From Mayamaea pseudoterrestris (taxonomy: Eukaryota; Bacillariophyta; Bacillariophyceae; Sellaphorales; Sellaphoraceae), in the NCBI GenBank assembly GCA_027923505.1, contig BROI01000018.1:620001-684000 (forward strand): a DNA stretch of 64,000 bases, given 5' to 3'. Of the stretch, positions 41,111-54,400 are shown piece by piece. Position numbers and translations under genes: made by a program. The notes beneath the pieces are model-generated. The model saw only the letters and a program-made list of their open reading frames with translations. It made no database searches and had not been told where the DNA came from. Position 1 is the stretch's first letter. The number at the start of each line of letters is the position of its first letter.

Positions 41111-42319
41111 ATGATAGCCATCGAAACATTCCATCCAATGCTTTCGTTCCGTTCGCTCTCAAGCATCTCGTTCCTCCTGTTAACAAACTTGTTGTGTCAA
41201 AGTCTCTTCTTTATTGTCAATACAAGAGCCTACTCTTTATCAGGCGCAGAGAACATGTGGCCATCCAGCACTCGAACGCTTTCCACTCGCATTGTTTCCT
41301 ACAATGTCCTTTCCTCGCATCTCGCCCAACCGTCGCACTACTCAACCTATCCAGTGGAACACTTGGATGCATCCAATCGACTCGCCATTGTCTTGCAGAA
41401 ACTCCAAACTGAACTGGACGCCAATAAGCGTGTCATTTTCTGTCTTCAGGAAGTCTCGCATGATTGGGCTGGAGCGCTGCATACATTCTTTTCTAATCGC
41501 AACTACTACATGGTGACTGGCAATTACGGCAAGGCCTTTAACGGATACATGGGAGTCTGCATGGCATGGCCAACCAAGGAACTGGAGACTGTTGATGTGA
41601 GCATGGCGCGACTGAGTGACCAGCGCGTCGATGGATGGCCGCCTGCCGATCAAGTCGGCGCCTGCATGAATGTAGTCAAGTCGATTCAAAAGATTTACTA
41701 CAGACTCACCAAGACTTGGCCAAAGGCAGAACCATGGGCGGATGCGGAGCGCCGCAACAATATCATTCTGACAGCCACACTGCGCGATCGAGAGACGCGC
41801 AAGTCGTTTCTGGTTGCAACATATCACATGCCGTGCGCCTTTTATGCGCCACCCATCATGACGATTCACTCGGAAATGGCGGCGCAGTACACGCAAAGGA
41901 TTGCGGCGGAACAAGGAGACGTTCCATATGTACTTGCAGGAGACTTTAACATAAAGCCTGGCGATGCCCCATACAAGCTGCTGCTTACGGCGGATGCTTC
42001 AGTAAGCATGGATGAGGCGAGTATTCCACCCACTCGAAATGGATTTGCGTGGAAATCTGCGCCACTGGCTCCCATGCGGAGCGCGTATGCCGAGTGTCTC
42101 CAAACGGAACCTGATTTTACCAATTTCGCACGGACGGGTGACAAGGAACCCTTTATTGATACGCTCGATTATATTTTTATTTCTAAGGAATGGAAAGTGG
42201 ACGACGTTTTGAAGCTTCCACATCGCGACGTAGCAAAGGGTCCCTTTCCCAATCTGGATGCCAATGAACCAAGCGATCACGTTCTCATTGCAGCGGACTT
42301 GTCATTGAAGAGTTCGTAA
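41111..42319 (+). CDS. endonuclease/exonuclease/phosphatase family protein, secretory
   Basis: An intronless 402-residue protein; 41111 is the first ATG in frame. Residues 10-40 (FRSLSSISFLLLTNLLCQSL) are a signal peptide or anchor, perhaps with a plastid or ER role. The rest carries the EEP catalytic motifs: IVSYNVLSS (Asn), FCLQEVS (Glu), MPCAFYAP (His-region), VLAGDFNIKPGDAPY (Asp and Asn), IDTLDYIFIS (Asp) and EPSDHVLIAADL (terminal Asp-His pair). EEP enzymes are Mg2+-dependent phosphodiesterases. The YNVLSS and LDYIF motifs recall the CCR4/nocturnin/Angel/PDE12 branch, which acts on RNA or 2',5'-linked oligonucleotides, but substrate cannot be decided. A secreted member would be unusual for that branch. 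Confidence 0.85.
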   Translation: MIAIETFHPMLSFRSLSSISFLLLTNLLCQSLFFIVNTRAYSLSGAENMWPSSTRTLSTRIVSYNVLSSHLAQPSHYSTYPVEHLDASNRLAIVLQKLQTELDANKRVIFCLQEVSHDWAGALHTFFSNRNYYMVTGNYGKAFNGYMGVCMAWPTKELETVDVSMARLSDQRVDGWPPADQVGACMNVVKSIQKIYYRLTKTWPKAEPWADAERRNNIILTATLRDRETRKSFLVATYHMPCAFYAPPIMTIHSEMAAQYTQRIAAEQGDVPYVLAGDFNIKPGDAPYKLLLTADASVSMDEASIPPTRNGFAWKSAPLAPMRSAYAECLQTEPDFTNFARTGDKEPFIDTLDYIFISKEWKVDDVLKLPHRDVAKGPFPNLDANEPSDHVLIAADLSLKSS

Positions 42320-42618
42320 GGGTGCGGTGTCAAAACGATTGTGCAGATGGCGCCAGCATTACCAGTCGTATGTCTGATGTCTTGCGCGAAAGTGTGTTAT
42401 TGATAACTTGAACGTGTTAAAGATAGTGCATGGCAGCTTATATCGTTACCAATAATACATGTATTGATTTCTTAAATTCGTATCGAGTGCGGCGGCATTA
42501 CCAGCAGTTGATATATAATCTTCACGTATCGAGTCGATGAAATCTTCACGGCATTCGATACGCGATTCATGCGCCGATTCCAAATTCACAAACATTTTCC
42601 TTCACTATCATTTACTGA

Positions 42619-43421
42619 CTATGTAATAGTCTGGTTGGCGGGGACGATTACGGCCTTTTCCGCGGTGGGCGTTTCCGAAGCGGGCAAACGAGTGATCCGA
42701 GTCGTGGTTGTTGTGGTTGACAGGCCGACGGCTGGATGCTGCCGTGTCGCTCCGTACTGCCGCAAATGAGCAATGGCCGCGTAACTCGTCAAGTCAATGG
42801 GAGACCTGCGTGTTCCAGGAACAATGACAACTGTTCGGCCGTCCATGTCGGCAGCATACTTAAATCCAGTTGCCACTGCCAAAGCCTTTTTGCGTTGGGG
42901 TGGAGTCTGAGCGATTCGATCAAGGGCAGAACCCGAGCCTTGTGGATTGGAATACTGATTGCTATTAAGTTGGTTCGTATCGCTTGGAATGACATTACTT
43001 TCGTATGGCTTTGACGCAATGCGCTGGTTGGTTTGTCCCTTGCAGCAATACGCGTCCGGCACGACTTTCATGAGTTCGCTTCCGGTACAGCAGTATGACT
43101 GCGACAGAGAGGAAGATTAGAAATGCATATCAATCGCAGTTAGTTCCATCCATTCAGCATGAATATACGTACTTCTGTTGGATAGTGATCCGAAAACGTG
43201 GATCGAAAAAAGTCTTTGAGCACATTGACAAAGGACGTTTCTGATTCGGACCTCGCCTCTTGAGGACGCAAAACCTTTCCAGGAGCAGCTGGATCTCGTT
43301 GGTCTTCTTCAATAGAATCAGAGTCGTCTGCGCGGCCACACAAAATGTCTTCCGTGTCGTCTTCGTACATTTCTCGTGCGGATAGAACTTTGTCTTGACG
43401 CAGTGGATCCGTCGCCATCAT
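42619..43421 (-). CDS. unknown protein with Cys pairs
   Basis: Exons 43173-43421 and 42619-43098 (- strand) join to 242 residues across a 74-nt intron (YPTE-SYCCTG). The open frame extends upstream to about 43496 without an ATG, so a further 5' exon is possible; 43421 is the first ATG. An acidic first half (REMYEDDTEDILCGRADDSD) is followed by a helical FVNVLKDFFRSTFSDHYPTE, then two CC pairs (SYCCTGSEL and DAYCCKGQTNQRI) and a Thr/Pro-rich C terminus. No known domain was recognised. Confidence 0.5.
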
Positions 43422-44187
43422 GATAGGTTGTTTGATTGATTCCTCGGTTGTCGGTGGCAAAACAGCGCCCTGCGTGGTTCCTGTTCTTCGCAACAGCGCT
43501 CAAAGCAGCAAATACTGATGAAGGTGAAAGGTGATGTACCAGCTACTCCGTCGAGCGATACTGCACGTCAGTCTCGTGGTTATGACACTGTTCTTCGACC
43601 TATCCGTATCGTCCAAGTTGTCACGCACTTGGCGAACGGATGCCCCAGCAAAAGACCAGCAATGCTCAAGGTTATTTAGAACAATAAGCAACCTCTCAAC
43701 GCTTGATGCAACGCATCCACGTCGTCCATGTGCGCTCGACTTCCCGACAGAATTTGGGTGTCGATGGTCGGCTCGCTCGCCTTAGCGAATGTCAATTGTG
43801 AGTCATGATGTGACAGATTCAACATTCCGTCAGTGAGCTACCTGTACTCCTCCTTGTAATCTAAACTAGCTTGTCGAAAGTAAACAAAATGCATAGATCT
43901 AGAGACACTAAGCTGCTACTGGTAAGTGGACTTAATCTACCGGCAATTTCATACTGAAGGGTGTCACCAGTCACGAATTAATCTTTCGAGTCATGACGCC
44001 GGGCGTTCTTAAAAGGTATCCTATATCGATAAAATATTGGCGCGTCGAATCTGCAACGACCAGATATCGGTACATCAGCGAGTCCGTCCGCCTGTCGCTT
44101 CCACGCTTCGCCGCGAGTAGTCGCTGTTGTCATTTACTTTCCATCACGACCCGACGCCACAACAAGGACTTGACTGATACTATTACC
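43422..44187. other. divergent spacer, nothing certain
   Basis: About 0.77 kb between two start codons. The frame of the next gene is open from 43993, but the sequence before its Met at 44188 is not protein-like. Confidence 0.4.
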
Positions 44188-44808
44188 ATGGCTGACAATA
44201 CTGATCAATATTCTATGCCTCCCGGCAACTCTCTAGTGCCAGCTGCAGCTCGCGCCGACGCGACGGCGCCAGCTGAAGCTCGCGCCGACGGCACTGTTTG
44301 GGCTTGGATTGGTGACACCGTGGACGCGATCCGATCGTTTTTCGTCGACCCGCCGGAGGAGGAAGAGGAGGAGGAGGAGGATGACGCTGGCGTCCAGATG
44401 GAAGTTCCTGCCCACGCGGGGCGCGCCGAGAATTTGGATCATGCTCAAGTCGACAATGTCGCGCCTCCTGTAGTTCGCGAGCCTGCGGTGCAACCTCCAC
44501 CGTTTGGGGGCCTTCGATTCGACGAGTACGGCCGTGTTTTGAACACAAGCGACAGAATGAATGAACCTTGCGAAAAGTGCTCCATTGACCCACGCAATTC
44601 AACAACAACGTTTTGTCCAAATCACCGCCCGTTTGCGCATCCTATTCTTTCCGTCGCATTAAATGTTCTTGTACCGGAACACATTAATGACAGTTGGCCT
44701 CAAACTAAGTATAAAGTACCCTGCAAGGTTTGCCGCCCCATTCCTGCTGAGAATCCCGCTGATTGGACGTTGGTATGCTGCACAAAGCACAAACATTATC
44801 GGGCGTAA
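44188..44808 (+). CDS. acidic protein with two Cys/His zinc-like motifs
   Basis: A 206-residue protein starting at the ATG that begins MADNTDQYSM; an in-frame ATG at 43993 would add 65 residues of unlikely composition. It has a short Ala-rich duplication (PAAARADATAPAEARADGT), an aromatic helix (VWAWIGDTVDAIRSFFVDP) and a Glu run. Two similar C-terminal motifs follow: CEKCSIDPRNSTTTFCPNH and CKVCRPIPAENPADWTLVCC-TKH. Both are C-x2-C-x(11-14)-C-x2-H patterns and could each bind zinc. No named family was recognised. Confidence 0.5.
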   Translation: MADNTDQYSMPPGNSLVPAAARADATAPAEARADGTVWAWIGDTVDAIRSFFVDPPEEEEEEEEDDAGVQMEVPAHAGRAENLDHAQVDNVAPPVVREPAVQPPPFGGLRFDEYGRVLNTSDRMNEPCEKCSIDPRNSTTTFCPNHRPFAHPILSVALNVLVPEHINDSWPQTKYKVPCKVCRPIPAENPADWTLVCCTKHKHYRA

Positions 44809-45411
44809 GAATTTGCAAGTCCGGGCGACGACGGCGAGCGTCGAGTGACGAATTACATGTTTGTGCTGTTTCGTTTGAGAGAAGTTGTTTCGTTTGAGAG
44901 AAGAGAATATTGATAACTAAAAAATAAAATTTGTTGTAATGAACAGTCGCGTGCTGCTAATTACATTGCAAAGTGATTAGACTATCCTACGCACGTAGCC
45001 AGCATACATACTGCTCAGTAGTTCATAATTTGGATCTCATTGCCGAGTGAACGACATATAGCGATACTTGCTTTGCCACTTTAAAAGAGTGGCTGGCGAC
45101 TGGCAAGTAGTTTTGCAGCCTACAAGAACGTCAACTAACGATTGACACCAAGAGGTAACATTCACGGTTGGTGGGCGAACTAATGTCGCGGATTTGCGCG
45201 CGCATACACTTACCAAGCTATGGGAGTCCCAGAAAGGGTTTAAGCAAGGTAAGGTACGAGGAAGTCATTATCCACCGTGATTTACTGACCGCCAGTTGCG
45301 CCGCATCTAAAAAGCGCAGCGGACCCTTTCCGAATTCATTTTGAGATATGTATTTCTATCATAGAACTTACTAGGTGTCTAGATTTCAACGCTTCACACT
45401 AAACGTTTGTG
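44809..45411. other. convergent spacer, nothing seen
   Basis: About 0.6 kb between the 3' ends of the zinc-motif gene and the ATR gene; no gene, RNA or repeat seen. Confidence 0.5.
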
Positions 45412-48400
45412 TCAAAGCCACGGCATCCATCCAATATAAAGTTGAATGAGATTCTCGCTGCTCGTTGCTTCTGCAATCATCTTGTGCACTTGGCCGTCCA
45501 CCGACAAAGGAACTAAGTGGGTCAAATCGTCGTCTTCGTTCAATGCCGCCCCACGTAAGTCGCTTCGACGAATTTTTGTCAAATTGGGATTGCGAAGATT
45601 GTAAATGCCTCGGAGTCGTTGCTCAATGACAAGCAGTGACCGTTTCGCCTCTTGCGCTAATCGAGGATCAGACTTTTCGGCGCCTTGCTTCTCGTGTCCT
45701 CGTTGCTGGCTTCGAAGACGCTTCCAGTCAATAATGGGGTCCTTGACGAATGGCTCGAGAACTGACAGCAAAGTGTCGCGGTTATGTCGTAGTACGCGCA
45801 TGGTTTCAAGCAAAGAACAAGTATATACACCGTCTACTCCAGTTGGGCCAAATGCATCGACCATGTTTTGTGTTAGACGAAAAGGGACAGCTTCGGGCTT
45901 TGGTAGCGAAAGGCCTTTGTCAAAGATGCTGATGAAACAGAGGGAATGACAAATCAAACGTTATCAGAGTTGCAGTTGTTGTGAGGTGCAATTATGGCTT
46001 TGCAATAAACGTACCAATCGAAGTCAACATGCACAACTTCTCCCAATGTCATGTCCACCAATATATTCTCAGAGTGACGATCGCCAAGCCCAATCACATG
46101 GCCAACGCCAGACCAGATAGCCGCGCTCATTGTAAATCGTGTTCGAGCCTCGTACCACGAATGAGGATCAGGGAAATGCTGGACAAACCACCAATACAAG
46201 AGCGGTGGAAAAGGTTTCAAACATAATTCCTCGAATAATGTAGCGGCTCGTCGAAGGTCACCATGCTCAAAAAACATGGCCTGACACTTTTTCTCGTAGT
46301 TTGATTTCAGCATCGGGTCACCAAATGTAGCTGCACGCAGTCCTCTTCGTTTAGCGGAGAAGGGTGATGCTTGCGGATTGTAAGACGCTGAGATGAGACT
46401 GCGCAGCGGTGCGGTCTCTGGAACCCATTCGAGAATGCCCGTGTCTTCGCTTAGACAGGTCACAGCATATGTCCGAAGGCGAAGCCGGCGACTATTCACC
46501 GACGCACCTTTGTCTAGAGTCGAGGTTGTCACAAGACGATTGATCACGTTGCAAAAATCCTGCACTCTAGCGTCCTTTCTGAGATCTCCACGAACTTCTT
46601 GCTTCACCAAAAAGTGGATCTCGCCAATGTCAATCGACTGGCGAGACGCTTTGTCGGTAACTTGAGCAGGCAAACGATAAGTATCAGCGGAAATTACATA
46701 AATCTTCAACTTTTTTGGGCGTGCCTTTGAACCCATGATAGTGACATCTGGACAAACAGCTCGCATTCGTGGCACTTGCCGAGGGAATGACTCGTGATAA
46801 GCACCTGATGCGCTTGTCGAAAATGACACCGAAAGTGCTGCCTGGACCGGTGGAATAAAATCCGTCAGCAGCACTGTTCCTTTCCAAGGTTTGATGGTTG
46901 TTTTTTGCGTCGATGTGTCCACGGTTTTTGAAGTTGCAAGGTTGTGAAAATACATGAATAAGCTTTTCGACTCGACAAGAACCTTGTGCCTGTGTATGTT
47001 GAGAGCGCCGCCAATCTTCATGAGGCTTTGCTCCGCCTGCTGAAAAATCTCTTCGCCAATCTTTTTGCGATCCTCGAGTTGTGATTGTCGAAGCCAGCCC
47101 AAATGCCACATTGCCTGCTCGGGGTGCTTTGAAAGGATGCGACACAAGACGACCCTGACCAACTTCTCCGTGTCTTTGCAGTCGTGAGTCACTTGTGATA
47201 CCAGCTGGGGAATTGCTGTGTAGAAAGCACGGGGTGGAATCATCTTGTATTCTCTAGCAATGAAGGCGTTCATCTCCTCCTGCGCCATCAGAAGAGTTTT
47301 CGAGTCTGACTGCCCATCATCTGAGGTCGATAAAGCGGTGAAATCGAACCAAAGCGAAAGTAGCCGGGGCAGAGCCTGATAAACATGCTGCGTGTCTAAC
47401 TTTAATGCTTCGACGTAAAAATGGATTGCGACCAAGATATGGCGGTGGCTTGCTTTGTCGTCTCCAAGACACAGGCGCCGGGCAGTCTCTTCGTCTAGTC
47501 CAAAAAATTTGTGGGGGAATCGAAGACGAATTGCTTCAAGCCGTGTTTCAAGCATTGAATCAACGTATTTCGCGTAATGAAATTGACCTTCCTCCCATTT
47601 TGGCGAGAGCCGATGTAAAATCATGAATCGGTCTTTAATTTGAACAGTGTCTTTCAAACCTCCATCAACCATCCATTGCGTTGTTTGCAGGAGAGATTGT
47701 GAGTACATCTTGATCATCTCGGCATCTGTAAGGCTGTGCCCCTCTGAACCTTTTAATAAGCTCGTGGTGAATCGGACAGCCGCGCGTTGCAATGTTTGTA
47801 ATGATCCATTAGCAAGTTTTTCCTCGTCGTCAAGATGAAAGAGCCGAAGAGCTCCACCACTTTCTCCGCAGTCATATTTCAGCTTTGCCATCTCCAATTG
47901 GAGAGTAAATTGCTGAGCAGCTGTTGACATGGAAACTAGAGCCCTTTCCGCCTGAGCAAAACTGCTAGCAGCAATGCTTTGTCGTGATACTTTTCGAGCT
48001 CGCGTTCCAAGATTCAAAAACAACAATCCTTCCATAGCTCGGTCATCTGCTAGCCGCGAGAGGGCAAGCCGAGTTTTTATGACTTTAGATGCGCCTTTTG
48101 ACGACACAACGTCCAGTCGGCCTTTCCATTCCCATTCACGAGAATGAACTTCGAGGTCGACAGGTACTTCGGAGCAAAGTAGGTCAAGTGAGTCTTCAAT
48201 CTCGCGAAGGTAATGAAGATCGACTATGTGGTTGTATGCCCGAGAGTAGCTCTCCCTTGCTACGCTGGAGAGCCCTACCATAATTGCAGTTCGTGCCCTT
48301 ACCAGTTCTGCGTGGACATGATCTGGGTTTTGACGCTTTAGTCCCAACATGATGCTCCCAAGCGATGTCTGAAAGTCTAATTCAGGTCTTCTCCGAACTT

Positions 48401-51400
48401 TTGTCGACTCTTGCGTAACTAATTCGGCTAGGGTCTCCCAACGTCCAAGTCTCCAAGACGCTTCGATCGCCAGAGGAAGCGTATCATTCGTTGGTAAAAC
48501 AGACGTTGTGCTCACTCCATTGTTTGATAGGCATGCTAAACCCCTTGCCTGATTCAAAACACTTTCATAGTGTCCGAGCTCTAGTAGACATCTCAAAGAG
48601 CCTGCCTGTAGCTTTTGATCCGGTCCATGGATATGCTGTGCGTGCTCATAATCTAGCAGTGCTCCTTCCCAGTCGTTTGCAGCCTCTTTTAATTTAATGC
48701 TGTCATACAGTCGTAACTCAGGGTCTAGACACGAATAATCATCAACCAGCGTAGCCATCGTATCGTAATCATACAACTCCGCCAATACATCTTTCATTAA
48801 ATTCAAGTCTTGAGAATTGCTAACTCCTGCCGCTCTTGATCGTTTATTAATTGCCATTGCTTGATCCTTGTTTTGTGACGAGTCAAAAATCACCGAAGAA
48901 CATGTTTTTCTAGCTGCAATCTCCAGTAATCGCAAGGCGCCGGCATGCATTCCAACTCTCGCAGCTGCCTGAGCTCGAAGCGAGAGTGGCAACGCTTTAA
49001 AAAGGTCCTCCATTCGAATTAGCGTCGAATCGCGAGGCCAATCATCACTTAAAGCCTCCGCCGCCTTGGTCATATTGCGCCCTCGTGACCGATGTTTGCG
49101 CTCGGTTTCGTCGTTATACCAATGCTCTAAAGTGGCTATCAGCTTAAATACAGTGTTAACAGCTTTTTGCCGCTCAGACGCGTCCATCTCGACTCCCACA
49201 TCAAAGTTCAAAGCTGATGTAAGCTCATTTATTATGTCTCGTTCGTCTTGCGACTTTCCGAAGCATAGGCGCTCCAGGACAAGTAATGGCAAAAGCGTTT
49301 CGCCGACATTCAGTCCGGCATCTGACCGCATAACAATCTTACACGCAGAGAAGAGCTCGATCCAAGGCGTGCGCTTCCCCCGTTTTGCGCATACAATCAT
49401 ATATCGACACCAATTAGCCATCCAGCCGCTGTAGGATTTCGAAGTTTTAAAAAAAGGAGGTTTTCTTCCTACAATTTTGTCGCTCGTCTCGCAATATTCT
49501 GTATACCAGAAAGGGTCAACAACATCCAGCACTCCAGCTTGAGCCAGTTTAGAGGTAAGGACCTTGCTCATCGACTTCTTTTCCAAACCCTTTGCCGCCA
49601 GCTTCTCGGAGTTCGCTGGGTTGTCATGTTCGGTGTAGTAGGAATCAAGTAAGACGAGAAGCTGCTGGATCGTATATGCTATTTTGTTTTGGTCGGTTGA
49701 TGTTGTGGCAGCTTTCAAACCAACAACAAGGTCACACGTTACCAAAATTAATTCGTACTGCGCGGCACTTGACCGCCACGGAGGTAATGCTCGTTTGCTA
49801 GTCGCAGGTGCGGCGCCAGACATGCTTCGTGCAGCTTTAGTTTTCGTCTCGTCAAGCCGACTCGGATCAACAGCGCCGACTTCGCCAAGACAGACCGCGA
49901 GAAGAAGTCGTGCGTTCAAATCTGTTTCGTCGGTGCATCGAAAGCGAAGCGTGTCGATCAAATCTACCACCACGCCCCGAGAACGTCCCCGCTCGTCATA
50001 CGCGACCGTCAAGTACCGTCCCATAGATGCCGTGCCTTCGTTGTCAATCAGCAAGCGGAAGAGCTCACGGTTTGCTCTCAGCAGAGCCGACACATGCTGC
50101 AAAGAGACTTTGCGGATGCTAAGGTTTTCGCTTTGAAGTAATGGCCGAACAATCGTTAAACGACGACGCAATGCTTCTTGTTTATTAGTCATGTCAAGCA
50201 GACGATCCACGCTTGTGGAACCGTCGCTTGTCAAGCTATTACGATGATGAACATTTTGAATACCTTCCTCCGCAGATGTCTGCAAACAATCAAAATCAAG
50301 TCCAGCCATCCTCAAGTTCGTGCGCACGCCATTCAGCTTTTCAGAAATTGGTAAAAAAGGAACCTCAATAAAGCGAGCAGCAAGTTTCTTCCCCAGTTCA
50401 CCCTGCGTGAGCCACTCTAGAAGCGCGAGCGCAGCGTCACGAGCGTCGTCTATGTGGCTTGTCTCGTCGTGCAAACGATCCAATTCGTTTCTTGACAAGA
50501 TTGGGATTAACGACACCACAATGGTAGCCAAATTTTGATCAAGCGTCTCCCAGTGATGGCGCGCAATCAACCGGACAAACTGTGATAGAATCTCAAGAGA
50601 TCGCAAAATTAACCGCGGTGCTCCTGGCCTACCCTCCGCGTCCGTAATTGCGGCGTTTACCGTAGACATAATCTGCGGTATGTATTGCGACGAATCCGAA
50701 TGTGGCAGGTACGTGAGCATTACGGAGAGACAGTTTAGGGACTGAAGGCGTTCGATCGTCGACTTGCTTGCCCAATCATGCTGGACAATGTTTACCATGA
50801 GATACATGAAATGGCGAGACATCGTGTCGGAGACTACTTTGTCATCGTTTGTCGTTGTAAGCTTTGCCACGGCTAACAGTGGAAACTTCAATTCCAATGC
50901 ATCATGTTTTTGAGCGAGGGCGGCGACGCGAATTGCCTCAGCAGCACGATCCGACCATTGCGGAAGACCAAGCTGCCAAACAAGATTTTTGAACACCACC
51001 GTTTCACGCTCCTTCATGATAACGGGCAGTTGCAAGGTGTCTTGAAGAACCATCTTCATGAAAAATAGAAGCTCTGCTTGTCCTCCTCTCACAAAGACAG
51101 TTGCAAGAATTGGCTCCGTAATGTAATGGGCGAGACTTAATCGTCGAGTCTCGTCCTCCAAGTTTGAGCCCCAAACCCTTTTTGTCGCCTTTCGATCGCT
51201 TAATGTTCCGGAGATGCGATCGGCTGACAAGTCGGTCTTGCTTTGAATATTGTAAATCTCGGATCGCGCACAAGCTTTATCGTCGTGACGAGACAGGTGC
51301 ATTATAAAAATCTTAAACTCGGTCGTCAATCTGAGTGCATCGTATTCCTTTTCGATAACAAATTGGGACATCAGCGATGGCAGCATGACATCGAAAAATT

Positions 51401-54400
51401 TGAGTAAATAGGACAAACTGGTAAAAGAGGCAATCCTGCTATTTGAAATTGTCGGCATTACGAACCACTCTATTAACGTGCTCAACAAATGATAATTTTG
51501 CAAACGACGAGTAACGGGTATGCTTTCAATAGCAATGGACCGACGACTTGGCTCAACCTCGAATCCGGAAGAAGGAACGAGTAAGTTGTATAATATTTCG
51601 GGCATGAATGTTTTAAGATACGGTTGCAGGAGCTTTGGGAGTTCCACGCGATTTCGTGCCCACTCGAGCGCAGCGAGGCAAAGTCCCCGCATCTGCAAAG
51701 GTACTGGACTGCCATCCCCGCTCGAGAGACTGAACAATCGTTTCGAGACATTTTCGAACACAAGCAACATGCTTTCGTTCGACGACAGCTGTCCCACTGT
51801 ACATAATGCTGCGAGTGACCGCGTCGCCGCCCGCTGACACTCTAAAATTTCACGTGGGCGTCTCATCGGCCCCTTCTGTCGACTCTTCACGCTGGAGGAC
51901 CTCATCGTAGACGAGAGAAGGACTTGTGGGACTGACGCATGCTCGTGGAGTAGGTGATCAATTTGCTGCAATAAGGCTTCAGCTTTCTGACCAGCTGGTG
52001 GACGTGAATTCCAAACGCCAGCGCTGTGCGCAACGTCACTTTCAACTTCGTCGTGCTCCAGCAACAGCGTCGACAATACACATCCTTTCGCAAATAGCAT
52101 TAGCCCACCAATCTCGCAACTGGCAAAATCTCGAATAGTAGAGTTCGTGTCAGCCAACGCTATCGACAGTATGCCACGTAGCAGCTCACGGCGGACATTT
52201 AGCGACGGGCATTCGCGACAAATATCACGGGGATCCGTGCAAAGCAAGAGCCAGGCGAGGCTTTGCCACCACAGCAGACGTATAGACGGGTTGTCATGGG
52301 AATGCGCCATCGACTGAGTGACCCAGACCATTGTTCTTCGCTGAACAAGTGGCAATGAAGCTTCATCGCCGACTGTCTCAACGGATCCAGTACCAATCTC
52401 CATAAATGAAAGACGTTCCATTTGAAGTTCAATGCTCCCAGAAATTGAACCAAGTAAAAATTCGGCCTTTAGCAAATGTATCAATGTAGCCGACATGTGG
52501 TTCCATGCAATTACCAGACTAAAACCTGGAAACAAGGCGATGCTAGCCTCAGCAGTTCCGTGTGACACCGACAATGCTCTGACAGCCTCCAACGACAAAG
52601 GACAGTGCATGAGAGCAGGTGCTCCGTCCAACGAGTCTTTCCAAGCTGCCTTCAAGCATAGATGTCGCACTTGCTTGACAAAAATGTCTAACAGGGGGTG
52701 CATGATTGCCAGGGATCCAATGTAAGCTCCACAGTCGACACAAACAGATACGCAAGCAGAGCATGTGCTCGTGCAACTCTTAAGTAAGTTACAAAAGGCA
52801 ACCATTGACTCAAGCAAGAGTGATAAAAGCGCTGCAAGTCCACAAGGATCATTATCTCGACCACCCAGGTCGACGTGGGAAACTAGCAGACGAATGGCAC
52901 TTGAAACCGCCATGGCATCAGAAATACAGTCAGATGATAGCGTTCCAGTAGTTTCTGCGCAAAGTCGAATCGCTGCTGGACGTGCAGTTGCTGTCAGAAA
53001 AGTCGAAATCTGATCCTCAAGGCAATCACCAAAGCTAAAATCCACTAGCGATCCATCTTCCGATGCCGACAACATTTCCAACTTTTGTCGCTTAACAGAC
53101 GAGTTTCCATTTACTGGATCTCTCTTCCTGTTGCTGCTAGTAGCTTCAGTCTTTGCGTCGCCATTGTTCCAAGTAGAATTGCCTCGTGAAGTTGCCAGCA
53201 CAGCTTGCACGCGAGTTTCAATGGCGATCAAATGTCCTTGTTCGAGCCAAGCCGTAATAATCCGCCAAGCTCCATGACCAAGGATTGGATCTTTTAGCCA
53301 GCACACTAGTTTGTTAAAAAAGATTTTTGTGCCGCCACTGGTATATTGTGCAGACGGCGAGGGTAACGAAGGGAATACTAGTTGGTCGCCAGCAAATAAT
53401 CGTCCCTTCAAGGCTGGCTCGAGCAGCACTCCCTTGTGCAGGACAGCAAGACACGTGCCAACTAATTGCACTGACTCTCCATCACTTGTCGCCAAAAGAC
53501 GTCCCTGGTCGTCGACTTGGAAAGGCGGAGAGGACTTTGCAGAAGATGAAGGATGCCGATGCGTCGAGCAGCACCATGATGACGACGACAGTGCCTGCAA
53601 AACGACCGGCCATACAGCCAATCGAATCATTCTCGGCGACTGCGCGTCCACTATGCATGACTTGTCGCGTATCTTATTCGGCATCAGGAGTATATTTTTG
53701 ATCAAAAGTTGCTCAAGTAGCTTGGACATTTCATTCTCTTCGCTACTGCAACGTTCCTCTGGCGTGGATTGCTCTTTCAAATATTCGTGCGTTGCTTTTG
53801 CGACAACCGCCGCCACTTGACACGAGAGTCGTAAATTGCTGTGTATCGACAGCAGCTGTTGTTTGTATTCAAATATTCTCGATAGTAATTGTAGCGCCCA
53901 AAGTTTTCCTTGCGTTACAAGCACTCGTCCCTTCTTATCGGCCGAGGCAAAGTGACAATTCGTTGTCGTCCATTCAATGATGCGCAAGCAAGTATTTACA
54001 TTCGACGGCGTAAGCAGTGGTTCAACAAAGCATTTATGTTCATCACTGGAAACTAGATGACCAACATCGTGTAAACTCCCTGCTCGAACCAGCGCCAGTC
54101 GTCGCAGGTAATGATTCATCAAGTGAAAGCTTGCCGCTTGCCATGCCCGCGCTTGTTCGAGCGAGCCAATGGACAATGACACTGGTGTTCTAGTAGTAGC
54201 GTGATTCGAAGCAGCATCAGTAGCAGTTGGAATGAGTGAAACATTGAGTTGAACCGTTCCAATCGTATCCGGAGCTGACGACGACACGTAGACGCTTACT
54301 ACCGTCGTGGCATCTAGCAATAGTCTTGTCAAGGAGAGCGTAATGCTTGCATGTATCGAGGCTTCCGGGATCAGCAGCAGTAGCGTCGTAATTGTATGAA

